From the NCBI GenBank assembly GCA_036557665.1, contig DATBHG010000018.1, positions 48,781 through 112,780 on the forward strand: a DNA stretch of 64,000 nucleotides. The letters run 5' to 3'. Below the pieces are notes generated by a model. That model worked only from the letters and a program-made list of their open reading frames with translations. It did not search any database and was not told the DNA's origin. Origin of the DNA: VAZQ01 sp036557665 (GTDB lineage: Bacteria; Pseudomonadota; Alphaproteobacteria; Rhizobiales; Xanthobacteraceae). Positions within the stretch are counted from its first letter, which is position 1; the number at the start of each line of letters is the position of its first letter. This document shows, in pieces, positions 8,644 through 17,355 of the stretch. The position numbers were made by a program, and so were the translations under genes.

Positions 8644-9321
8644 TCAAATCAGCGCAGCAATGCGCCCGAGCGCTGGATGATCGAGCACGTCCGGGCCGAG
8701 ACGCGGAAGGCCGATCACCTCGATGACGTCCGCGAAGCGTTGGAGTGTCGCAACGGTCTCGTCGAGCGATGCGGCGCTTGTGGGACTCTCGCTTACGACC
8801 ACGCCCGCCACGTCCAGATTGCGCCGCGCCAGCACTTCCAACGACGTCAATGTATGACTGAGCGTGCCGACGTAGCTCCCGGCCACGAGGACGAGCGGTA
8901 GACGCAGCACGGACATGAGATCAAGCACGGTGCGGTGCTCGTCCAGTGGCACCATGATCCCGCCGATACCCTCGATGAGAACGACGTCCGGTTTCGCGCT
9001 CAAAGCCTTTCGGCAGAACTCGACCACGTGAGCAAACGCGATAGTGCGCCCTTCCTGCCTGGCGGCGATGTCCGGCGACAACGGTGCCATGAATCGCCAA
9101 GGCGATATTCCGTCGATTTCCTGCAGCGAGACAGGAGCTTCGAGCGCCGCCAGCAGCGCGGCAGGATCGCTGTCCTGCCAGCTCTTCACGTCAAAACCGG
9201 TAACGACAGGCTTGATTGCGCGCACCGTCGTTCCTTCGCTGCGCAGATACCGTATCAATGCCGTCGTGAGAAAGGTCTTGCCGATATCGGTGCCGGTGCC
9301 GGTGATAAAGACAGCTCTCAT
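8644..9321 (-). CDS. bioD: Dethiobiotin synthetase
   Basis: 225 residues. ATP-dependent carboxylation of 7,8-diaminopelargonate to form the ureido ring of dethiobiotin, the third step of the biotin pathway. The P-loop GTGTDIGKT is at residues 8-16, with IEGIGGIMVPLDEHRTVLDLM (the switch/substrate region) and VLVAGSYVGTLSHTL downstream. The start ATG overlaps the stop of bioF by 4 bases, so translation is coupled. Length and motifs are normal. Confidence 0.93.
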   Translation of the reverse strand: MRAVFITGTGTDIGKTFLTTALIRYLRSEGTTVRAIKPVVTGFDVKSWQDSDPAALLAALEAPVSLQEIDGISPWRFMAPLSPDIAARQEGRTIAFAHVVEFCRKALSAKPDVVLIEGIGGIMVPLDEHRTVLDLMSVLRLPLVLVAGSYVGTLSHTLTSLEVLARRNLDVAGVVVSESPTSAASLDETVATLQRFADVIEVIGLPRLGPDVLDHPALGRIAALI

Positions 9322-10499
9322 TGTGCGGGAATTTCGAGAGCGTCGGGACGGACAGCGACGCGGCTGCGGACGATCTCGGCGAGTCGATTGATTTCGTCGT
9401 CCGGGTGTTGTGCTGTAAAGGTCAACCGCAGGCGCGCCGTGCCCTGCGGCACAGTCGGGGGTCGAATGGCTGTGACCAGGAACCCGTTTTCCTCCAGTAA
9501 TTGCGAGGCTGCAAGCGCCGCTTCGGCTTCGCCCAGGAGAACCGGGACGATCGGGCTTTCCGGCTCCGGCAGCTGGGCGGCGCCGGCAAACGCCTTGGCC
9601 TTGGCCAGCGGCAGGGCTGCATATTCCGGCTCCTGCTCGATCAGATCGAGTGCCGCGATTCCCGCAGCCACTGCCGCCGGCGGCAAGCCGGTCGAGTAGA
9701 TCAAGGTGCGGGCACGATTGCGCAGAACGTCCACGACTGCGGCGGAGGCACAGATATAGCCGCCATAAGCCCCCAATGCTTTGGAAAGCGTTCCCATCTG
9801 CAAGGGAACATCAGCCTTCTTGCCTTGTGCGAAATTCGAGCCGCGTCCTGAGCCAACGACCCCGAGCCCATGGGCATCATCCGACAACAACCAGGCGTCG
9901 TAATGCTGGGCCAGGGCTGCAAGTCCGTGCAGAGGAGCGATGTCGCCATCCATCGAAAACACGCCATCGGTGGCTATGAGCACGCGGTCGTAGCGTCTGC
10001 GCTGCTCGGAAAGAAGCACCTCGACATGACCCAGATCCGCGTGGCGGTAAGGAACAACTGCAGCCCGCGCGAGCCGTGACCCGCCCCACAGGCAGGCATG
10101 GGCCAGCTCGTCGATCAGGATGAGATCCTCGGGACCGCTGAGCGCCGGAATGATTCCCAGATTGGCGAGATAGCCCGACCCGAACACGCAAGCCGCTTGC
10201 GTGTCCTTGAGCTGCGCCAAGCGACCTTCCAGCTCGGCATAGAGCGGATGATTGCCGGTAACCAGGCGAGATGCTCCGGCGCCCGTCCCATAGAGGCGCA
10301 GCGCCTGGGTTGCCGCCTCGATCACGGCGGGATGATGTGTCAGATTGAGATAATCGTTGCAGCAAAAGGACAGCAAACGACGGCCATTGCGCAGCATCCA
10401 GATTCCGGTCACCCGAACCGTCTCGACCAGCACGCGGCGCAGGCTGCTGCGCTCGAGCTCTGCGAGCTTGGCCGTGGCGAATTCATCGAGAGAGCGCAT
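9318..10499 (-). CDS. bioF: 8-amino-7-oxononanoate synthase
   Basis: About 393 residues, a PLP enzyme of the alpha-oxoamine synthase family that condenses pimeloyl-ACP/CoA with L-alanine. Motifs: NDYLNLTHHPAVIEAA, GTGAGASRLVTGNHPLYAELE, DELAHACLWGGSRLA, ATDGVFSMDGDIAPL, DDAHGLGVVG and MGTLSKALGAYGG with the PLP-binding lysine. I placed the start at ATG 10499 (MRSLDEFATAK); a TTG at 10541 would add 14 residues but has no ribosome site. bioF and bioD form an operon divergent from bioA. bioB is not in the window. Confidence 0.93.
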   Translation of the reverse strand: MRSLDEFATAKLAELERSSLRRVLVETVRVTGIWMLRNGRRLLSFCCNDYLNLTHHPAVIEAATQALRLYGTGAGASRLVTGNHPLYAELEGRLAQLKDTQAACVFGSGYLANLGIIPALSGPEDLILIDELAHACLWGGSRLARAAVVPYRHADLGHVEVLLSEQRRRYDRVLIATDGVFSMDGDIAPLHGLAALAQHYDAWLLSDDAHGLGVVGSGRGSNFAQGKKADVPLQMGTLSKALGAYGGYICASAAVVDVLRNRARTLIYSTGLPPAAVAAGIAALDLIEQEPEYAALPLAKAKAFAGAAQLPEPESPIVPVLLGEAEAALAASQLLEENGFLVTAIRPPTVPQGTARLRLTFTAQHPDDEINRLAEIVRSRVAVRPDALEIPAQ

Positions 10500-10570
10500 G
10501 GCGCGGCCGGAACCCTGTTGCTCAGCCCGTAGCGTGGGCAAAATCGTCTGACGTACGGTGCCGCATGGGC

Positions 10571-10607
10571 AGCACAGGCGAGCTTACGCAGTCTGCCCAA
10601 GCGCGAC
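10571..10607. repeat. Dispersed intergenic repeat, copy 2
   Basis: This 37-bp segment in the bioF-bioA divergent gap is similar to 3936-3980, sharing the core AG(C/T)TTACGC(A/G)GTCTGC(C/A)CAAGC with a handful of substitutions. The shared region is longer than expected by chance in 64 kb. No BioR-type operator (TTATCTATAA-like) was found in the same gap. Confidence 0.4.
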
Positions 10608-10746
10608 GGCCTTGCGTGCACGATCGTCCCCATTCAAACCGGGGAGAAGCTCTGCCCATGCGGTTGACGATACGCAACGTACGTTTTTGTACACCCTACA
10701 GTCCCAGTCAGAATGAAGGCACTGGATATGGAATGGAAGGGGCCAA

Positions 10747-12054
10747 ATGTCACCCGAGGTTGATGGCGAGGCGCCGCTATCCTGGTATGAGGCTGGCCTG
10801 AAGCACGTCTGGCTGCCTTATGCGCAGATGAAGACGGCGAGCTCGCCGTTGCCGGTTGCCCGCACGCAAGGGAGCCGCATCGTGCTCGCTGATGGTCGCG
10901 AGCTCATCGACGGCATCGCCTCGTGGTGGACCGCCTGTCATGGCTACAACCACCCTCATATTCGCGCGGCCATCGAGGGTCAGCTCGCGATCATGCCGCA
11001 CGTGATGCTCGGCGGTTTGGTGCACGAGCAGGCGCTCACGCTGGCGCGCCGGTTGGCGGCGCTGCTGCCGGGCGATCTCGATCGCGCATTTCTTTCAGAA
11101 TCGGGCTCGGTTGCGGTTGAGATCGCAATGAAGATGGCCATTCAGTTCTGGCGTAATCGAGGCCGTCCCACGCGAACAAGGTTTCTGGCGTTCACGGGCG
11201 CCTATCACGGCGACACGACGGGTGCGATGTCAATCTCCGATCCCGGTACGGGGCTACACGCGGCGTTCGCGTCGCTGTTGCCCGAGCACGTCATGATCGA
11301 CCTGCCAACCGATGAGAAAACGGTTGCCGATTTTGCACGCTTTCTCGATAAGCACGCGGACAAGCTTGCCGGAATCATCGTCGAGCCGCTGGTCCAGGGC
11401 GCGGGCGGCATGCGATTTCACGCACCGAAGGTGCTGAGCCTGTTGGTGGAAGCGGCGGTCAGATACGAGCTCCTCCTGATATGCGATGAAATCTTTACCG
11501 GGTTCGGGCGTACCGGGACCATGTTCGCCTTCGAAGCGGCCGGCATCGTGCCCGATATCGTGACGCTCTCGAAAGCAATCACCGGAGGGGCCCTGCCACT
11601 GGCGGCCACCATCGCTCGTACCAAGATATTCGATGGGTTCTTGTCGGACGATCCAGGCGAAGCGCTGATGCACGGGCCCACCTATATGGGCAATGCACTC
11701 GCCTGTGCAGCCGCCAATGCCTCGCTCGACTTGTTCGAGCAGGAGCCGCGGCTGGCGCAGGTGAGCGAGATCGCAGCTCGGCTGGAGCAGGGCTTGGCGC
11801 CCTGCCGAGATCTCCCCGGTGTGAAGGACGTGCGCGTGTTGGGTGCAATCGGCGTGGTCGAGCTTGAACGCATCGACGATCTGGAGCGATTGCGCGCACG
11901 GTTCGTGGAGGAGGGGACATTCATCCGCCCGTTCGGCTCGATCGTATATCTCACGCCGGCGTTTACCGTTGCGGAGCACGAGCTCGCCAAGCTGACAAGC
12001 ACGATCGTAAAAGTGTTGCGCGATGCCTTGGGAGATTGTCGGCAAAGCACGTAG
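10747..12054 (+). CDS. bioA: Adenosylmethionine-8-amino-7-oxononanoate aminotransferase
   Basis: 435 residues, class III PLP aminotransferase that transfers the amino group of S-adenosylmethionine to 8-amino-7-oxononanoate, giving diaminopelargonate for BioD. BioA-specific elements are HVWLPYAQMK, IDGIASWWTACHGYNHPHI and FTGAYHGDTTGAMSISDP; LLICDEIFTGFGRTG binds PLP and the Schiff-base lysine is K276 in TLSKAITGG. The ATG at 10747 follows GGAAGGGG. It is divergent from bioF-bioD and separated by about 250 bases. Confidence 0.94.
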   Translation: MSPEVDGEAPLSWYEAGLKHVWLPYAQMKTASSPLPVARTQGSRIVLADGRELIDGIASWWTACHGYNHPHIRAAIEGQLAIMPHVMLGGLVHEQALTLARRLAALLPGDLDRAFLSESGSVAVEIAMKMAIQFWRNRGRPTRTRFLAFTGAYHGDTTGAMSISDPGTGLHAAFASLLPEHVMIDLPTDEKTVADFARFLDKHADKLAGIIVEPLVQGAGGMRFHAPKVLSLLVEAAVRYELLLICDEIFTGFGRTGTMFAFEAAGIVPDIVTLSKAITGGALPLAATIARTKIFDGFLSDDPGEALMHGPTYMGNALACAAANASLDLFEQEPRLAQVSEIAARLEQGLAPCRDLPGVKDVRVLGAIGVVELERIDDLERLRARFVEEGTFIRPFGSIVYLTPAFTVAEHELAKLTSTIVKVLRDALGDCRQST

Positions 12055-12162
12055 GGGAGGGTTTCAGACCCAAGCCCACAGTCCCGGATATCCTGGCGCA
12101 CGCCTTGCGCAGAGACCCAGCGGAAGCACGGTCGAGCGCCAAGCCGCATCCACGCCTCTGGA

Positions 12163-13542
12163 TTAGAATCCCACCGCCGTTCCGTGCAGATCGTAGGCCT
12201 CGGCGCGCTCGATCTTGACCGTGGCGATCTCTCCCACGCGCAGAGGGCGGCGACTCGACACGAAAATGGAACCGTCGATCTCCGGCGCGTCCCCCTTGCT
12301 GCGGCCTTTCGCGGCAAAACTGCCCGAGGTCGCGCTTGCCGCGCGGGAAGCAGGGCCGCTCACCTCGTCGATGATGATCTGCTGACGTGTTCCGATCTTG
12401 CGGCGAAGTCGCCTCGTCGAGATTGCCTGCTGGCACTGCATCAAACGATGCCAGCGCTCCTCCTTAATCTCATCAGCGACCGCCGCAGCGAGATCGTTCG
12501 CGCGGGCTCCCTTGACCGGCTCGTAACGAAAGCAGCCGACCCGGTCGAGCTCGGCCGCATCGAGCCAGTCCAGGAGGAACTGGAAATCGCCTTCCGTCTC
12601 ACCGGGAAAACCGACAATGAAGGTCGAGCGAATGCTGAGCTCGGGACAGATCTGCCGCCAACGTGCGATGCGTTGCAGGGTTTTTTCCTGGCTCGCCGGG
12701 CGCTTCATGCGCCTGAGCACAGACTCGGCTGCATGCTGGAACGGGACGTCGAGATAGGGCAGCAGCTTGCCTTCGGCCATCAGGGGAATGACTGCATCCA
12801 CGTGCGGGTAGGGATAGACGTAATGCAGCCGCACCCAGACCCCGAATTCGGCAAGCGCGCTCGCCAGGTCGAAAAACCGCGAGAGCACGGTTCGACCCTT
12901 CCATTCGCTGGCCGCAAATTTCAGGTCCGTGCCGTACGCCGAAGTATCCTGCGAGATGACCAGCAACTCCTTCACTCCGGCGGCAACCAGACCCTCGGCT
13001 TCGCGCAGCACGTCAGCAGCACGCCGTGAGACCAGATCGCCGCGCAGCCTGGGGATGATGCAGAAGGTGCAACGGTTGTTGCAGCCTTCGGAAATCTTCA
13101 GATAGGCATAGTGACGTGGCGTCAGCTTCACACCTTCGGGCGGGACAAGGTCGAGGAAGGGATGGTGACGCGGCGCTACGGCGCGATGAACCGCCTCGAT
13201 CACGCTCTCGTATTGTTGCGGCCCGGTGACCGCTAACACGCGCGGAAATGCATCTGTAATCTTCTCGGGGTCGGCGCCCATGCAGCCAGTAACGATCACC
13301 CTGCCGTTCTCATGGAGCGCCTTGCCGATGGCGGCAAGGGACTCCGCTTGGGCGCTGTCGAGAAAGCCGCAGGTGTTTACCACGACGAGATCGGCGGCGC
13401 AATGATCGTGGATCAGCTCATAGCCCTCGGCGCGCAGTCGCGTAATGATACGCTCGCTGTCAACCAGCGCCTTGGGGCATCCGAGCGAGACGAAGCTCAC
13501 TTTCGGCGCCGTGGCGTCCGCGGTGATATCGTGGTTGGACAT
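12163..13542 (-). CDS. rimO: Ribosomal protein S12 methylthiotransferase
   Basis: About 459 residues. A radical SAM enzyme of the MiaB/RimO family that methylthiolates the conserved aspartate of ribosomal protein S12. The N-terminal MTTase domain carries VSLGCPKALVDSE, NTCGFLDSAQAES and VTGCMGAD, whose cysteines bind the auxiliary 4Fe-4S cluster. The radical SAM triad is ISEGCNNRCTFC and the C-terminal TRAM domain follows. SLGCPKALVDSE separates RimO from MiaB. I set the start at ATG 13542, immediately before the MTTase domain; the frame is open further upstream without homology. Convergent with bioA. Confidence 0.93.
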   Translation of the reverse strand: MSNHDITADATAPKVSFVSLGCPKALVDSERIITRLRAEGYELIHDHCAADLVVVNTCGFLDSAQAESLAAIGKALHENGRVIVTGCMGADPEKITDAFPRVLAVTGPQQYESVIEAVHRAVAPRHHPFLDLVPPEGVKLTPRHYAYLKISEGCNNRCTFCIIPRLRGDLVSRRAADVLREAEGLVAAGVKELLVISQDTSAYGTDLKFAASEWKGRTVLSRFFDLASALAEFGVWVRLHYVYPYPHVDAVIPLMAEGKLLPYLDVPFQHAAESVLRRMKRPASQEKTLQRIARWRQICPELSIRSTFIVGFPGETEGDFQFLLDWLDAAELDRVGCFRYEPVKGARANDLAAAVADEIKEERWHRLMQCQQAISTRRLRRKIGTRQQIIIDEVSGPASRAASATSGSFAAKGRSKGDAPEIDGSIFVSSRRPLRVGEIATVKIERAEAYDLHGTAVGF

Positions 13543-13607
13543 GACGGCAGAGCTAGCCGACCACATCGGATGCTGCAAGCAGGGCTTTTCATGGATTAAC
13601 AAGCACC

Positions 13608-13811
13608 ATGCCAGCACGCTACGAGGAAATTCACCGGGAGCACACCGCCGTCGTGGTCCGCAAGTCAGAGCGCAGCAAAAAAGTGTTCGGCCCGGCACTC
13701 GCTGACGGGGAGGCGATGGCAGGCGAGATGGCGCGGGAGATGGCAGCAGATCCGCCTGCGCGAGCGGATGGATCAGCTCTAGCCTACGATGCGACGGCAG
13801 CGCAGAACTGA
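13608..13811 (+). CDS. Hypothetical small protein (doubtful)
   Basis: A 67-codon frame from ATG 13608 in the gap between rimO and the crotonase gene. The product is hydrophilic and charged, with EEIHREHTAVVVRKSERSKK near the start and an Ala/Met/Glu-rich middle. I recognise no family, see no convincing ribosome site, and it could be chance in GC-rich DNA. Listed because it is the only plus-strand frame filling this gap. Confidence 0.2.
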   Translation: MPARYEEIHREHTAVVVRKSERSKKVFGPALADGEAMAGEMAREMAADPPARADGSALAYDATAAQN

Positions 13812-13812
13812 A

Positions 13813-14583
13813 TTATGATCCCGACCAGCGCGGCGGCCGCTTGTCCAGGAACGCACGCAGTCCTTCCTGGGCCTCCTCGCTCCTAGCAGCGTTACAGAAC
13901 ACGTCGACAGCCTCGGCGATCTTGCGGCGATAATCGTTCGCGCGCATGAAGGCCGCGCGTCCGAGCCTCACTGCCGCCGGGGATTTTGCGGCAAAGCTGC
14001 GCGCGAGCGCCAGGGCTTGGGCTCGCACGCTCTCGTCCGGCGCAACCCTGCTTACCAAACCAAGCAATGTCGCTTCATCCGCGCCAAAGCTGCGGCCGCT
14101 GAACAACAGCTCGAAGGCGCGATGGCGACCCACGATCGCCGGCAGGTGCGCAAAATGGATGGCGGGAACGAGCCCGAGATCGATCTCAGGATAACCGAAC
14201 GTGCTGCTTTCGCCTGCGATCAATACATCGCAGGAGATGGCGAGCGTCATGCCGCCTCCGCGCGCTGCGCCGGTCACCGCGGCGATCGAGGGCTTGCCCA
14301 GATTGTATTGAACATCGGCCAGCTCGATATAAAGTTTCTCGAGGTATCTGCGCACCTGCGCTTCCGATTGATCGAGCAGGGCGCGAAGGTCGAGCCCTGC
14401 ACAAAACCGACCCGGCAAGCCGCTGGTGAGCACAACAGCCCGGACAGTGCGGTCGGAACCCACCTGCCGCAGCTTCTCCATGAGCCGATCGAGCAGGGGA
14501 AGGTCGAGTGCATTTACCGGCGGACGCGCGAGACTGATTTCCGCGATGCTGTCGGAGATCTCGCAGCGCAGGGGTGGAACCAT
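13813..14583 (-). CDS. Enoyl-CoA hydratase/isomerase (crotonase) family protein
   Basis: 256 residues, crotonase fold. Landmarks are ISLARPPVNALD, GRFCAGLDLRALLD, the oxyanion-hole GAARGGGMTLAISCDVLIA and FGYPEIDLGLVPAIH, with the C-terminal helix KRPPRWSG. The family hydrates, isomerises or hydrolyses acyl-CoA thioesters in the cytoplasm. One acidic residue of the catalytic pair is visible in YPEIDLG; the position that is Glu in true hydratases appears to be Gly within GARGGG, so activity other than classic hydration is possible. Neighbours on the same strand (a small conserved protein and a dienelactone hydrolase) do not define a pathway. Confidence 0.8.
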   Translation of the reverse strand: MVPPLRCEISDSIAEISLARPPVNALDLPLLDRLMEKLRQVGSDRTVRAVVLTSGLPGRFCAGLDLRALLDQSEAQVRRYLEKLYIELADVQYNLGKPSIAAVTGAARGGGMTLAISCDVLIAGESSTFGYPEIDLGLVPAIHFAHLPAIVGRHRAFELLFSGRSFGADEATLLGLVSRVAPDESVRAQALALARSFAAKSPAAVRLGRAAFMRANDYRRKIAEAVDVFCNAARSEEAQEGLRAFLDKRPPRWSGS

Positions 14584-14620
14584 GCAATCCGGGAAGTGAG
14601 GGCCCGTGCCGGGGGCACCT

Positions 14621-14902
14621 TCAACTATTAGCTTGAACCGTATTCACATGAGCGGCTTCCCCGGTTGCCAAGGCGGCAAGGATTTTCTCCACCAGGAGGC
14701 GTGCCGAATCAGCGCTCAGCTCCACTGCCACGCGCTCGCGTCCGCCCTCCGCTTCATTGATGAAGTCGATCCCGAGTGCATGATCGAGGGGGGAGTGGAA
14801 GGGGTGATCGTAATAGACGTTTGCGGTATCGATGCGCATCCAGCCGTTCGGGCCTTTGGCGCTGCCAAGGAGCTTTGTCTTCTCGACGATATAAGAGCAC
14901 AT
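14621..14902 (-). CDS. Small conserved protein, DUF6295-like
   Basis: 93 residues starting MCSYIVEKTKLLGSAKG, with NVYYDHPFHSPLDHALGIDF and VAVELSADSARLLVEKILAAL. The pattern agrees with my memory of a small conserved family (DUF6295) found beside acyl-CoA or hydrolase genes in alphaproteobacteria and actinomycetes; I cannot verify the family number here. The histidines and aspartates in the YYDHPFHSPLDH segment suggest a binding or catalytic site, but no function is known. It lies between the dienelactone hydrolase gene (25 bases upstream of it) and the crotonase gene, all on the minus strand, so an operon is likely. Confidence 0.65.
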   Translation of the reverse strand: MCSYIVEKTKLLGSAKGPNGWMRIDTANVYYDHPFHSPLDHALGIDFINEAEGGRERVAVELSADSARLLVEKILAALATGEAAHVNTVQANS

Positions 14903-14926
14903 GCGCCTTCTCCCTTTATGCTTCGT

Positions 14927-15697
14927 TCAGGCCGCTCGCGCCACGCCTGCGGTTGCGAGGTGCTTGTCGAAAAACGCGATTACCTTGTTCCAACCGTCCT
15001 GCGCCTGCTCGGGACGGTAGGCGAGCCGCGAGGCGTTGAAGAATGCGTGGCCGGCACTATCGTAACGGTGGAACTCATAATTCTTGCCGAGCCTCTTCAG
15101 CACCGACTCGGTACGGTTCACCTGGTCTCGGTTGGGGTTTTCATCATCGTTGCCGAACAGCCCGAGCAGCGGGCAGCGCATGTGCTCCGTGAGCTCGATC
15201 GGCGCAACCGGACGTTTGGCGTTGAGCTGCTTTTTGTCGTCTACGATCACGTTGCCGCCCCAGCAATCGATGGCGGCATCGATATCCGGGTGCGTGCAAG
15301 CGGCAAGATAGGCGTGGCGTCCACCGGAACAGAAGCCGATCACTCCGACTTTTCCATTTGAATAGGCCTGCGCCCGCAGGAGCTCCATGCATCCCTTTAC
15401 ATCCCCCATGACCTGCTGGTCGGGCACCCCCCCGGCTGCGCGCACGCGCGCCCCCACATCATCGGGGCTGCCGGATCCTTCACGGAAATACAGGTGAGGC
15501 GAAATGGTCGGCAAGCCATGATGGGCGAGCTTGCGCGTCGCTTCCTTGATCCACTCATCCCATCCCGGCATGTGATGGATCAGGACCACGCCTGGCCACG
15601 GGCCCGCGCCGAGTGGGCGGGCATAGTAGGCCTGGCCGACATCGCCGTTGTGACCGCGAAACGCGACGGTTTCCGCAAGCATGCTTTCATAGCTCAT
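14927..15697 (-). CDS. Dienelactone hydrolase family protein
   Basis: 256 residues, alpha/beta hydrolase of the DLH family with a cysteine nucleophile. The elbow is GFCSGG (C123), the acid lies in GNDDENP (about D184-185) and the histidine in SAGHAFF (H217), giving a complete Cys-Asp-His triad. The N-terminal VVLIHHMPGWDEWIKEATRKLA region is also typical. Family members hydrolyse dienelactones in chlorocatechol breakdown, but many alphaproteobacterial paralogues act on other esters; no catechol genes are nearby. Probably first gene of a minus-strand run with the DUF6295-like and crotonase genes. Confidence 0.85.
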   Translation of the reverse strand: MSYESMLAETVAFRGHNGDVGQAYYARPLGAGPWPGVVLIHHMPGWDEWIKEATRKLAHHGLPTISPHLYFREGSGSPDDVGARVRAAGGVPDQQVMGDVKGCMELLRAQAYSNGKVGVIGFCSGGRHAYLAACTHPDIDAAIDCWGGNVIVDDKKQLNAKRPVAPIELTEHMRCPLLGLFGNDDENPNRDQVNRTESVLKRLGKNYEFHRYDSAGHAFFNASRLAYRPEQAQDGWNKVIAFFDKHLATAGVARAA

Positions 15698-15728
15698 AAT
15701 TTCTCACCTCGATCGCTCTGGTAGCCGA

Positions 15729-15752
15729 GCAAGTCGGCCAAAGCCGGCTTGC
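15729..15752. terminator. Hairpin between minus-strand genes
   Basis: GCAAGTCGGC-CAAA-GCCGGCTTGC forms a 10-bp stem with one T:G pair and a 4-base loop, lying between the small exported protein gene (ends 15782) and the dienelactone hydrolase start (15697). No T-run follows on the minus strand, so intrinsic termination is only possible, not shown. Confidence 0.4.
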
Positions 15753-15781
15753 CGACGGATTGCGCTGGCTATTCAGCCCGA

Positions 15782-16162
15782 CTAGCCCCGCGGGCATTTG
15801 TACAGCAGCGCCTTGTAGGTCTGGTCCTGGTCCGAAAAATCAATGGTGTGGTCCTCGCGGAAGGTAAAGCTGATGTCTCCCAGCATCTGGCTCCCACCAG
15901 GCCCCGGACATTCGACGTGCATCGAATATGTCTTGCCCTCGCGCTTGGTTTCAAGAATGGTACACAACCCAAACACCGAATCGATCTGGGTTGGGGTGAT
16001 CTTGACCCGCGCGGCGGTTGCGTCCGTCTCGTCGGCCTTGCACGGTTGGTTCTCGGTGTAGGTGCCGATGAGCGCGGAGTCGTCATCACCCAAGGCTGTC
16101 GAAGCCGCGCCCAGAGCCGCCACTGCGAGAATACTGACGAGTTTGACAACGGGCCGATACAC
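15782..16162 (-). CDS. Small exported protein of unknown function
   Basis: 126 residues if started at GTG 16162, which has an ideal GGAGG seven bases upstream and places a clean signal peptide at the N-terminus (VKLVSILAVAALGAASTALG). An ORF open to 16402 exists but lacks such support. The mature part has NQPCKAD, GLCTILE, VECPGPGGSQML and YKCPRG, with four cysteines likely to form two disulfides in the periplasm. I do not recognise the family. It is divergent from the C45 acyltransferase gene. Confidence 0.65.
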   Translation of the reverse strand: MYRPVVKLVSILAVAALGAASTALGDDDSALIGTYTENQPCKADETDATAARVKITPTQIDSVFGLCTILETKREGKTYSMHVECPGPGGSQMLGDISFTFREDHTIDFSDQDQTYKALLYKCPRG

Positions 16163-16241
16163 CTGAATCCCTCCATGCCCTGCCACACGGTCATGGACTG
16201 TAACGAATGTGCCGGGAGGGGCCAATGGGTTGTAATGAAGG

Positions 16242-17306
16242 ATGGGCAACCTGATCAGCATTCCGGTCACGGACATCCGCGAGGGCGGGCCTGTGCGCCA
16301 CGCCATCGACGCCCGCGCGCGGGCACGCGCGCTGCGTGATGACTGCGTGGCGTGGCTGCCCCGGCCATTGCAGGCCCTGCTGCCGGCACTGGACGCCATC
16401 ACGCGCCGTTGGTTGGCGCGCTCCGCATCGCCCTACGTGACGGAGATCCGCTCGATTGCCGCCGCACTTGGATTTCCCGGTGTGTGGTTTCTCAACGGGA
16501 CCTATGAATGGGGTTGCACTGCGCTTGCACGAGAGGAGGCCGAGTTGCCCTGGCTTGTGCGTACGCTGGACTGGCCGTTCCGCGGCCTGGGGCAGCACCT
16601 CGAAGTCGCACGCATGCGCGGCCCGGCAGGCGAGTTCTTCAACATCGCTTGGCCCGGCTATGCCGGAACCCTGACCGCTTCAGCACCGGAGCGCTTTGCC
16701 GCTGCGATCAACCAGGCGCCGCTCTGGCGGCGCACCCGACATCCCTGGCTACGCCCCATTGATGTTGCGCTCAATGCGCTCCGCACATGGCGCGTCCAGT
16801 TTTGTCCTCCCGCGCATCTCTTGCGCGGCGTCTTTGAGACCTGCCGAGATTTCGCAGAGGCGAGGGATCGCCTGGAGCGAACCCCGATCGCGCGGCCCGC
16901 GATCTTCACCATGGTCGGCACCAAATCCGGCGAGCGCTGCGTAATCGAGCGCACCGAGGAGGGCTATGTCACGCACTGTGATATCACCGCAGCAGCCAAC
17001 GACTGGCTCCGCGCCACCCCCTCATGGGAGGCGCGGATCGCTACCAAGCTGCTGCTTACCTGCTCCTACAAGGACGCGGCGGCGCGCAGCCGCGCGCGCC
17101 GCGAGGCGCTCTGGTCATGCCAGCATGGTTTCGGCGGTGACATGGCCTGGCTGGTCCCGCCGGTGCTCAACTGGTTCACGCGCTGTGCCGTCGAGATGTG
17201 CCCATCGCGCGGTATCCTCCGGGTGGCCGGTTACGAGCCCCAAAGCGAGATCGATCTGCCTCTCCGAGTGACGGAGGTCTGCCAGATAAGCGGTCAAGGC
17301 CTGTAG
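16242..17306 (+). CDS. C45-family autoproteolytic acyltransferase/hydrolase (Ntn hydrolase, NAAA-like)
   Basis: 354 residues. The segment GTYEWGCTALAREEAELPWLVRTLDWPF matches peptidase family C45 / acid-ceramidase-like Ntn hydrolases: a pro-segment of about 91 residues, then a cysteine (C92) that becomes the N-terminal nucleophile after self-cleavage, and an RTLDWPF element corresponding to the (R/G)xxDW motif. Later WPGYAGTLTA, AINQAP and CVIERTEEG also fit. Relatives hydrolyse or transfer acyl groups from N-acyl amides such as N-acylethanolamines, ceramides or penicillins. Its substrate is unknown. No signal peptide is obvious. The ATG at 16242 gives the expected pro-segment length. Confidence 0.75.
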   Translation: MGNLISIPVTDIREGGPVRHAIDARARARALRDDCVAWLPRPLQALLPALDAITRRWLARSASPYVTEIRSIAAALGFPGVWFLNGTYEWGCTALAREEAELPWLVRTLDWPFRGLGQHLEVARMRGPAGEFFNIAWPGYAGTLTASAPERFAAAINQAPLWRRTRHPWLRPIDVALNALRTWRVQFCPPAHLLRGVFETCRDFAEARDRLERTPIARPAIFTMVGTKSGERCVIERTEEGYVTHCDITAAANDWLRATPSWEARIATKLLLTCSYKDAAARSRARREALWSCQHGFGGDMAWLVPPVLNWFTRCAVEMCPSRGILRVAGYEPQSEIDLPLRVTEVCQISGQGL

Positions 17307-17355
17307 ATTGCGGGGGTGGAGCACTATCCTCGGCTCACGAATTTGTCGAGATGGC

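Noticed and set aside
10500..10746. Search for a BioR operator or biotin-related control in the bioF-bioA gap
   Set aside because: No TTATCTATAA-like palindrome; only a weak TTGACG with a poor -10 at 10664-10692.
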